Position numbers and translations under genes: made by a program
Assembly: GCA_016926475.1 (NCBI GenBank)
Contig: JAFGON010000090.1
Location: forward strand, 1 to 25,629
DNA: 25,629 nt
Source: a candidate division WOR-3 bacterium
Lineage (GTDB): Bacteria; SDB-A
Direction: 5' to 3'
Notes under the pieces: generated by a model
What the model saw: only the letters and a program-made list of their open reading frames with translations
The model's database searches: none
Told to the model about the DNA's origin: nothing
Part shown: in pieces, positions 6,335 to 12,915 of the stretch
Layout of the letters: the number at the start of each line of letters is the position of its first letter
Position numbering within the stretch: position 1 is the stretch's first letter

Positions 6335-8134
6335 ATGGAAGAAATATCCGAAGTAAAATACATCAAATACGGTTCAAAGCTCCAAACATACTGTCCGAAC
6401 TGTCATAGAGGCTTAAATAAAAAGTACCCCCAAAAACAAACCGAATACGTTGAAATGGGCATAGAATACAAGGGAAATAAAGGGAAACTCAGACTTAGCC
6501 CCTATCTGAATATTTTCGATGTAGAACTCACTATTGACATACCTGAAAATGAAACCGCCGACGATATTTTTTGCCCTTATTGCAACTACTCTTTCATAGT
6601 AGATACAAGAAAATGCGAATTGGGCGATCATAAAATCGCTAAGATTTCCGTATCTGCTTATTCCCGCCTTTTGCCTTTTTACATATGCGCAAAAAAAGGG
6701 TGCACATGGCACGGACTTGATAAAGAAGACGAAGGCTGGCTAAAAATAAGAATTCCAAGGCAGAAAATGCCCGAACAGGATCCATACATAAGAGTTAAAA
6801 ACTTCAACGAGGTCCCTCTCGGTCTTAGAATGGAGCAGGCTATACTTGAAGCTTATCGCTGCATGCAGTGTCAAAGGCCCACTTGCATCGAAGGTTGTCC
6901 TGTCAATATTGATATCAAAGAATTTATCGGATGTATTCGAGACAGCGATATGATTGGGGCAATCAGAAAAATCAAGGAGACTAACTCTCTACCCGCTATC
7001 TGCGGAAGAGTTTGCCCTCAAGAAATCCAATGTGAATCAAAATGCATACTCGGAAGAAGCGAAGAGCCAGTAGCCATTGGTAATCTTGAAAGGTTTGTAG
7101 CAGATTACGAAAGAGCCATCGGCGTACATATACCTAAAAAATGTCTGAAATCAGAAAAAAAAGTGGCTGTAATCGGTTCAGGACCATCCGGCCTGACAAT
7201 GGCTTCGGAAATGATTAAATGCGGGCATGAAGTGATCGTCTACGAAGCGCTGCATGAGCTCGGAGGCGTGTTGGTATACGGAATACCTGAATTCAGACTC
7301 CCTAAAGAAATTGTCCGTCAGGAAATTGACTATCTAAAAAAAATCGGGGTAATTTTCAAGACCAACCATGTAATAGGTAAAATATTCACAATAAACGAAT
7401 TGTTTGATGACCTTGGTTTTAACGCCGTCTATATCGCAACTGGCGCCGGACTCCCGAAATTTATGAACATACCTGGTGAAAATGCCCCTGGTGTTTTCTC
7501 CGCAAATGAATACCTCACGAGGATGAACCTGATGAAAGCATATATGTTTCCGTCTTATGACACCCCAAACCCCAGAGGGAGAAGGGCAGTTGTCGTAGGT
7601 GGCGGTAACGTAGCCATGGACTGCGCAAGAACAGCATTGAGATCGCCCGGAACAGAAAATGTCACACTTATTTACAGACGATCAAGAGAGGAAATGCCTG
7701 CTAGAAACGAGGAGATTATACACGCGGAACACGAAGGAATTGATTTTCATCTTCTCACCAATCCAATTTCCATAAATCAGGACAAAAGAGGGAATGTAAG
7801 CGGAGTCACCTGCGTAAAAATGGTGCTTGGAGAACCGGACGATTCCGGCAGAAGAAAACCGATTCCCCTGGAAGGATCCGAATACGATATTGGATGCGAC
7901 ATGGTCGTTATTGCCATTGGCACCGGTCCTAATGAAATTCTGTTTCAGGGCACAGAAAACCTGAAAAGAAACAAGAGAGGTTATATTGAAGTCGACCCGG
8001 AAACAGGCAGGACTTCCATCGAAGGAGTATGGGCAGGCGGTGACATTGTAACAGGCTCGGCCACTGTTATTCTTGCCATGGGTGCGGCAAAAAAAGCGGC
8101 TTCAGACATAAATTCATACCTAAAATCCAACTGA
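6335..8134 (+). CDS. nfnB: NfnB/SudA/GltA-like flavoprotein with N-terminal zinc-ribbon fusion
   Basis: The 599-residue protein has a standard large subunit from about residue 150: Fe-S cysteines C176, C179, C184 and C188 (CMQCQRPTCIEGCP), a second set C223, C227, C233 and C237, an FAD Rossmann motif GSGPSG (281-286), an NADPH motif GGGNVA (422-427), and the C-terminal AGGDIVTGSATVI. Such subunits are often annotated as NADPH glutamate synthase small chain. With the adjacent NfnA-like gene, a transhydrogenase or sulfide dehydrogenase complex is more likely. Residues 1-140 are unusual, being a zinc-ribbon module (YCPNC at 19-23, FCPYC at 79-83, CAKKGCTWH at 118-126) homologous to both halves of the protein encoded at 4642. 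The start has RBS GGGGG at 6324-6328. The gene ends exactly where convergent selB ends. Confidence 0.88.
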   Translation: MEEISEVKYIKYGSKLQTYCPNCHRGLNKKYPQKQTEYVEMGIEYKGNKGKLRLSPYLNIFDVELTIDIPENETADDIFCPYCNYSFIVDTRKCELGDHKIAKISVSAYSRLLPFYICAKKGCTWHGLDKEDEGWLKIRIPRQKMPEQDPYIRVKNFNEVPLGLRMEQAILEAYRCMQCQRPTCIEGCPVNIDIKEFIGCIRDSDMIGAIRKIKETNSLPAICGRVCPQEIQCESKCILGRSEEPVAIGNLERFVADYERAIGVHIPKKCLKSEKKVAVIGSGPSGLTMASEMIKCGHEVIVYEALHELGGVLVYGIPEFRLPKEIVRQEIDYLKKIGVIFKTNHVIGKIFTINELFDDLGFNAVYIATGAGLPKFMNIPGENAPGVFSANEYLTRMNLMKAYMFPSYDTPNPRGRRAVVVGGGNVAMDCARTALRSPGTENVTLIYRRSREEMPARNEEIIHAEHEGIDFHLLTNPISINQDKRGNVSGVTCVKMVLGEPDDSGRRKPIPLEGSEYDIGCDMVVIAIGTGPNEILFQGTENLKRNKRGYIEVDPETGRTSIEGVWAGGDIVTGSATVILAMGAAKKAASDINSYLKSN

Positions 8135-10057
8135 TTAACTTTTTCGTATGACAAAACGGAGGTCTCCTTTTCGGACAGTTAATCCTTCGGCGTCAAAAAG
8201 GGCAAAAAGAAGTAGGCAAATTTTCCTGTTTCCTCCTATTAGATCTCTGAACTGAGCAACGGTCAAACCTCTATCGGAGTGCGAAATCTCTTTTGTTAAA
8301 GCTTTTTTTGCTTCTTCAACCGTTTTCGTGGAGATGTATTCTCCTTCAATCCTGTAGGCTTTTTTCTTGCTGACCAGGTAGTTGAGGACGAGATTAAGAT
8401 CTTTTTCCCCCATTTTGAACTTTGCAGCATGCTGAGCCAATTCTCCGTAGCGCGGTATTTTTAAACCGGCATCTTCAAGAAATTTTCCGACTATCCCTAC
8501 CCATTCGACCTGTTTTTGATCCATTTCTTCAGTTTCCCCGACCATGCTCCAGTTTTCTCCCTTTTTACCGACGATCCCGTTTTTTCTCAAATCATCAAGC
8601 AGTTTCAATATAAATTCACCGTAAACCTGGCCTTTTTTCGCAAAAGCGGAGTTTTTAATCTCGTCAGAAGTCGGGCCTCTGTTTAAAAGAGGATTTTTTT
8701 CAATAAAACTTCTAATAATTGCGGGTATCTTTTTTCTGACGGAGATTTCTTCATCTCTCTCTGCGAGTATAAAATCATTTTTGTGCGTGAAAACCGATAT
8801 TTTTTTTGTTTTTTCAACTTCCATCAGAATCTGGTTTTCGTGTACGTTCATAGACCTTGATATATTAGAAAGGCGGACAACCCCCCCTTTTTTACCGATT
8901 TCTTCATATATTGCCGCCGAAAAACCGCCCTCGGCAATTCTCGCAGTTTTTTTTCTTACCTTTTCGGTCCTTCTCCTGTGGTGCAGGGGATGAGAATCCG
9001 TAACGTACCCTCCTCCGAGCGTGCAATCGTCAGACGTGCTTCTTACAATAAATCTATCTCCATATCTCGTTACTACGGATTTAGACAATTGCAACTGAAC
9101 ATCAGCTGATTCGCCCGGTTTCAAGACATCAGCGGAAATAAGGTGTACTCTTGCCTGAAGTTCGTTTGTTCCGAGAAGAAATATCACATTCGACCACACT
9201 GGCAATTTTTTGACATCTTTGAACAATGTTATCCTGGAATCAATCATTCTTGTCTGTTCAAGAAGCCTGTTTGAAATCAGCGTACCCCTGACGAAATCCT
9301 CTCTTTCTAGGCCTACGAGATTAACCGACGCCCTGTCTCCCGTAAAAATTTCATCCGTCTCTTTTCCGTGCCTTTCCATCCGCCTTATCCTGAATTCCCG
9401 ACCTTTTCCGGGGATGAGAAAAACTTTCTCTTCCTTTTTGACCTTTCCTTCGACTACCGACCCAGTCAGGACACTCCCGAAACCCGGAATGCTGAAAATT
9501 CTGTCTGGATACATTCTGAAAATGCCTTCACCGGTTCTGGGTTCAGATATTTTTACCAGCTCGAATATTTCCCTTCTGAGTTCTTCAATACCTTGGCCTG
9601 TCACCGAAGAAACTCTGATTATCGGGCTTTTTTCGAGAAAAGTTCCCTTGATGAAAGATTTTATGTCCTCTTCCGCTATTTCAGCTGTCTCGGAATCTAC
9701 TGCGTCCACCTTGGTCATCGCCACAAGACCCTTTTCTATTCCGAGCGCTTGCATTATCCAAAGGTGTTCTCTTGTCTGGGGCATAATTCCACTGTCAGCT
9801 GAAATCGCCAAAAGGGCTATGTCTATTCCGCTCGCGCCCGAAACCATGGTGTGTATGAAATCTTTGTGCCCCGGCATGTCGACGATTCCGACAACTTCTC
9901 CCGAAGGAAAATCCAGATGCGCAAATCCCAGATGGATTGTTATTCCCCTTTTTTTCTCTTCATCATGGGTATCACAATCTATTCCCGTGAGAGCTTTCAC
10001 GAGCAGTGTTTTTCCGTGGTCTATATGCCCTGCCGTTCCAAGAATGAAGTGTTTCAA
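8135..10057 (-). CDS. selB: selenocysteine-specific elongation factor SelB
   Basis: The 640-residue GTPase delivers Sec-tRNA(Sec) to UGA codons and binds the SECIS RNA hairpin. The GTPase motifs are GHIDHGKT (10-17), the G2 region RGITIHLGF (37-45), DMPGHK (60-65) and TKVD (115-118). Beta-barrel domains follow, and the C-terminal third is a set of winged helices that bind SECIS in known SelB proteins. The length fits the family (about 610-640). The start ATG overlaps the selA stop by 4 bases (ATGA), so translation is coupled. The gene ends head-on against nfnB with no spacer and no visible terminator. Confidence 0.97.
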   Translation of the reverse strand: MKHFILGTAGHIDHGKTLLVKALTGIDCDTHDEEKKRGITIHLGFAHLDFPSGEVVGIVDMPGHKDFIHTMVSGASGIDIALLAISADSGIMPQTREHLWIMQALGIEKGLVAMTKVDAVDSETAEIAEEDIKSFIKGTFLEKSPIIRVSSVTGQGIEELRREIFELVKISEPRTGEGIFRMYPDRIFSIPGFGSVLTGSVVEGKVKKEEKVFLIPGKGREFRIRRMERHGKETDEIFTGDRASVNLVGLEREDFVRGTLISNRLLEQTRMIDSRITLFKDVKKLPVWSNVIFLLGTNELQARVHLISADVLKPGESADVQLQLSKSVVTRYGDRFIVRSTSDDCTLGGGYVTDSHPLHHRRRTEKVRKKTARIAEGGFSAAIYEEIGKKGGVVRLSNISRSMNVHENQILMEVEKTKKISVFTHKNDFILAERDEEISVRKKIPAIIRSFIEKNPLLNRGPTSDEIKNSAFAKKGQVYGEFILKLLDDLRKNGIVGKKGENWSMVGETEEMDQKQVEWVGIVGKFLEDAGLKIPRYGELAQHAAKFKMGEKDLNLVLNYLVSKKKAYRIEGEYISTKTVEEAKKALTKEISHSDRGLTVAQFRDLIGGNRKICLLLFALFDAEGLTVRKGDLRFVIRKS

Positions 10058-11421
10058 GATTTTCTCGTGTTTTCCGATTTGAAATAAACTTCGCTTATCG
10101 AATCAGCTATGTATTCAAAGTCTCTTTCTTTCAGAGTCAAAACATCGAAGACGAGTTCGCCTTTTCTGAGGACAGAAACTATGGGTTTTGAATTTCTCAT
10201 AAGGCTAAAAAACATTCTCTCGAGATTCTCTTTTCTCTTTTTTCCTTCCAATCTTATCGCAACACAGTAGCTCTCAATTTCAGTGTCTGTCAGGGAACCT
10301 CCTCCTGCCTTGCCCCGACTTTTTTCAACCCTTGAGTCAACTCCCTTCTTTTGCATCAACCCAGAGAGCTTTTCCGCTTTTTCCAGCAGCTCGCCAGACT
10401 TCGTTGAAGACATTTCTACTACAGGTATGTCTGTAAAATTTCCCGATTTTTCAGCGTGCCTTACAGCGACGGTTCCAAGGGCTGAAAGGGTCATTTTACC
10501 GACTCTAAGAGCTCTCATCATAGGAGCTTTTTTCAATTTTGCAATTTCTTCCTTATCGCCGCAAACGACACCCGCCTGAGGGCCTCCGAACAATTTATCG
10601 GCGCTGAAAGCGACAAAATCCGCTCCTGAAGCAACGGCTCTTTTTATGTCCGGTTCTTTTGAGAAAACATCGTTGATCTGACTGTCAGCGCAACCGGAAC
10701 CCAAATCGTAGAGAACCCGCAAATCAAATTTCCTTGCCAGCTCAACAATTTTTTCAAGAGGCGCTTCTTCCGTGAAACCTTTAATAACGTAATTCGACTT
10801 GTGAACTTTGAGAATCATAGCAGTTTTTGAATTTATTGCCTTTTCGTAATCTGAAAGCCTTGTCCTGTTTGTAGTGCCGACTTCGACCATTTTCGCACCC
10901 GATGCTTTTAGAATTTCCGGAATGCGGAAAGAGCCGCCAATTTCAACGAGCTCTCCACGCGACACCACAACTTCCTTTCTTTTTGCAAAAACGCTCAACG
11001 TCAGCATCAGACCAGCCGCGTTGTTATTTACCACTGCAACGCCGTCGGCGCCCGTGAGATATTTAAGAGTCTCCTCCACACATTTCGTCCGATTTCCTCT
11101 TCTCCCCTTATCCAGGTCGAATTCCAAATCGCAATATCCTGAAATCGCTTTTGAAATCTCGCGGACTATATCTTCTCCTAAAGGAGCCCTCCCCAGATTT
11201 GTGTGAATAATTATTCCTGTGGCATTTATGACTTCCTTGAGACCTGAATGGAATATCGATTGTATTTTACCTTTCGAAAGGTATTGGACTCTTTTTTCGA
11301 TATCGGCAACTTCATCTGTTTGTCCCATTCTTTTTATTTCGTCGAGGGCATACCTCACAGAATACAACACTGCTTCTCTTCCGTATTCTTTTTCGAGAGC
11401 AGAAATTTCCCGGATGTTCAA
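10054..11421 (-). CDS. selA: L-seryl-tRNA(Sec) selenium transferase SelA
   Basis: This PLP enzyme converts Ser-tRNA(Sec) to Sec-tRNA(Sec) using selenophosphate. Visible family features are INATGIIIHTNLGRAPL near 65-81, the Gly-rich NNNAAG near 132-137, and the PLP-lysine motif SADKLFGGPQAG (K276 counted from the TTG start). The listed start is TTG 11421. The conserved SelA N-terminal sequence KIPSVEKLL is encoded just upstream in frame, with no ATG, GTG or TTG before the in-frame TAA at 11488-11490, so translation may begin at an unusual codon such as ATT 11464-11466. The gene follows tRNA-Sec by about 70 bp on the same strand and is coupled to selB. No selD is present in the window. Confidence 0.95.
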   Translation of the reverse strand: MNIREISALEKEYGREAVLYSVRYALDEIKRMGQTDEVADIEKRVQYLSKGKIQSIFHSGLKEVINATGIIIHTNLGRAPLGEDIVREISKAISGYCDLEFDLDKGRRGNRTKCVEETLKYLTGADGVAVVNNNAAGLMLTLSVFAKRKEVVVSRGELVEIGGSFRIPEILKASGAKMVEVGTTNRTRLSDYEKAINSKTAMILKVHKSNYVIKGFTEEAPLEKIVELARKFDLRVLYDLGSGCADSQINDVFSKEPDIKRAVASGADFVAFSADKLFGGPQAGVVCGDKEEIAKLKKAPMMRALRVGKMTLSALGTVAVRHAEKSGNFTDIPVVEMSSTKSGELLEKAEKLSGLMQKKGVDSRVEKSRGKAGGGSLTDTEIESYCVAIRLEGKKRKENLERMFFSLMRNSKPIVSVLRKGELVFDVLTLKERDFEYIADSISEVYFKSENTRKS

Positions 11422-11440
11422 AAGCTTCTCTACGCTCGGA

Positions 11441-11465
11441 ATTTTCTGATTTTCTGATTTTCTAA
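11441..11465. repeat. short tandem repeat at the selA 5' end
   Basis: The 8-bp unit ATTTTCTG occurs twice, followed by a third partial copy (ATTTTCTA), where the selA reading frame should begin. A change in copy number would shift frame in the 5' codons. An ATG on the minus strand just upstream reads into a TAG before reaching the repeat, so I see no clear phase-variation mechanism. Confidence 0.4.
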
Positions 11466-11494
11466 TAAAACACCATTTTTTTGAGTTTTAAGAA

Positions 11495-11586
11495 CAGAGA
11501 GGGCAGGAATCGAACCTGCCACGAACGGTTTTATCCGGCCGCTACTGGTTTTGAAGACCAGCTGAACCACCAGATCCTTCCTCTCC
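11495..11586 (-). tRNA. selC: tRNA-Sec, anticodon UCA
   Basis: On the minus strand the sequence folds as a long class II tRNA. The acceptor GGAGAGG pairs with CCTCTCT, a short D-arm follows (GGATC/GGTTC with loop TGGT), and the anticodon arm is CTGGT-CTTCAAA-ACCAG with anticodon TCA. It has a long variable arm and a T-arm GCAGG-TTCGATT-CCTGC. The anticodon arm and T-loop closely match bacterial tRNA-Sec. Adding C 11587 opposite G 11495 gives an eighth acceptor pair, as expected of bacterial tRNA-Sec, but leaves U as discriminator instead of the usual G. CCA is not encoded. It is directly upstream of selA. Confidence 0.93.
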
Positions 11587-11592
11587 GAAAAA

Positions 11593-11622
11593 ATTATTCA
11601 TTCATTGCGGATACTTTGTCAA
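11593..11622 (-). promoter_or_regulatory. sigma-70-type promoter of tRNA-Sec/selA/selB
   Basis: On the minus strand a consensus -35 TTGACA (11622-11617) is followed after 18 bp by AATAAT (11598-11593). The predicted start at about 11587 coincides with the 5' end of tRNA-Sec. No terminator is visible between tRNA-Sec and selA, so all three genes are probably one transcript. Confidence 0.6.
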
Positions 11623-11649
11623 CATGAAATTGAATTTTCACTCAATTTC

Positions 11650-11678
11650 TTGACATATCTGTATTATCAAAATAATAT
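11650..11678 (+). promoter_or_regulatory. sigma-70-type promoter of the candidate selenoprotein
   Basis: The consensus -35 TTGACA (11650-11655), a 17-bp spacer and TAATAT (11673-11678) are followed by AAGGAG (11693-11698) and ATG 11704. It lies back-to-back with the tRNA-Sec promoter, and the two -35 elements are 27 bp apart. Confidence 0.65.
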
Positions 11679-11703
11679 CTTTACATGTAAAAAAGGAGTT
11701 TTT

Positions 11704-12894
11704 ATGGGCATACTTCTCGTCTTTATTTTCGTTGCCTTATGCGAAGGGGGAGTTTCACGTCAACTTGATATGAAATCACCTTCTTTACAAAGATCCGCTC
11801 ATGACAACAACAACCTCTGGACAGGACTTGACTTGGCTGGAGGAGACATCGGAAGCGCTACGGGACCTTCCATGCAGTTTCCCGGCGGGACTGGCATAAA
11901 CACCCTATACCAGGGTTGTCAGGCAATAGGCTTTTATAACGGCAGTTACCCGATTGTAGTCGGAACACAGCTCTGTTGAGGGGGCTTGACCGAATGGTCG
12001 GTTTCCCACAGTTCGTGGGAATGGATTGATGATTCTCTCTACAGAAGTTTTTACAGGCTGACAGACGTCTACCATGGCTCTCAGATTATAGTCGAAAGAT
12101 CCGGATTTTCTTGGTCTCAGGACATAAACGGTGACTTCATCTTATTTGTCAACAAGTTCATCAACACTTCCAGAGCATCATACGACAGCGTTTATACCGG
12201 GCTCTGGTACGACTTCGATATTCCTTCTACAGACTACATGAACGACTCGGCTGGCTACATACAGACTGTAAACCTATGCTATATGTCTGACGCAGCCGGT
12301 TATTCCCAGAAAATAGGGATATGTTTTTTACAGCCTTCTGCGCCTCATGGCGCAAACTGGTTCAACTACGCTACCACACCTGGGGACGACAACGCGTATT
12401 TTTCGGCGCTTCAAAACACGAGCGTCGCGACTGCCTGGCCTTCAGCTCCGTCTGATTACAAGATAATGATAAATTGCGGTCCCAACGCCCTGGGCGCGGG
12501 AGAAACTCTGACAATCGTCTACGGTGTAGTCGCTGGAAATGACGAAAGTGAACTCACCGCCGCTGTGACGAGAATGTCTTTTGTCTACGACAGTTTAAGC
12601 CTTTTTATAGAAGAACAGCCAATCGCTGAAAACACTCTGCGCCACTTATACATCCCAGGAAAATTCTTTACCGGCGATTTTTCAGCTCGTTTAACTGTCG
12701 GTCAAGATGAACCTGTCGAAGTCAAAGTGTTCGACATCCAGGGAAGAACCGTCCTCGATCTGGGTTTAATTCAAGCCAAAAAAGGCGAAAATCAAATATC
12801 CGTCAATGCGGGAAACCTCTGTGCCGGTCAATACTTTTTGAGGGTCACATCCTCCACCTTTGACTGGACTGAAAGGTTCGGCATTCTTGAGTAA
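11704..12894 (+). CDS. candidate secreted selenoprotein with T9SS-like sorting domain (UGA = Sec92)
   Basis: The frame from ATG 11704 (RBS AAGGAG, 5-base spacing) runs to TAA 12892-12894 with one interruption, TGA at 11977-11979, which would be Sec92 after Cys91 (QLC-U-GGLTEW). The product is 396 residues: a signal peptide at about 1-18 (hydrophobic MGILLVFIFVALC), an extracellular domain with several cysteines, and at about 316-396 a beta-sandwich like T9SS type A sorting domains (VKVFDIQGRTVLDL...AGQYFLRV). The part after UGA has no credible start: TTG 11986 lacks a spaced RBS, and no ATG is near. A hairpin at 12003-12021 suits a SECIS. The tRNA-Sec, selA and selB genes are adjacent and divergent. 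Alternatives are a nonsense-mutated pseudogene or a sequence error. I do not recognise the central domain, so the redox role of Cys-Sec is inference. Confidence 0.6.
12003..12021 (+). promoter_or_regulatory. candidate bacterial SECIS hairpin
   Basis: TTCCCAC (12003-12009) pairs perfectly with GTGGGAA (12015-12021) around the 5-base loop AGUUC. The apical loop starts 30 bases after the UGA codon, within the roughly 16-37 base range described for bacterial SECIS elements, and has a G in its first two positions, as required. A weaker hairpin (GACC-GAAT-GGTC, 11988-11999) lies too close to the UGA. Bacterial SECIS elements are translated, and this one encodes part of the protein. Confidence 0.5.
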
Positions 12895-12915
12895 AAACAC
12901 AGAGAAAAGCTTGTT

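Noticed and set aside
9210-10082. Long plus-strand frames opposite selB (and similar ones opposite selA and the cyclase gene)
   Set aside because: They lie antisense to well-identified genes, have unnatural composition and lack RBSs; they are by-products of the opposite-strand coding.
11977-11979. UGA reassigned genome-wide to Gly or Trp (as in SR1/Gracilibacteria or mollicutes)
   Set aside because: Many complete genes here end in TGA at the expected family length (nfnB, selA, thiM, MarR, TolC-like, RND), so TGA is a stop.
11986-12894. Separate gene starting at TTG 11986
   Set aside because: The only purine-rich sequence is directly against the TTG with one base of spacing, the product would lack a signal peptide although it ends in a secretion sorting domain, and the same frame continues upstream through a single UGA to a well-formed start.
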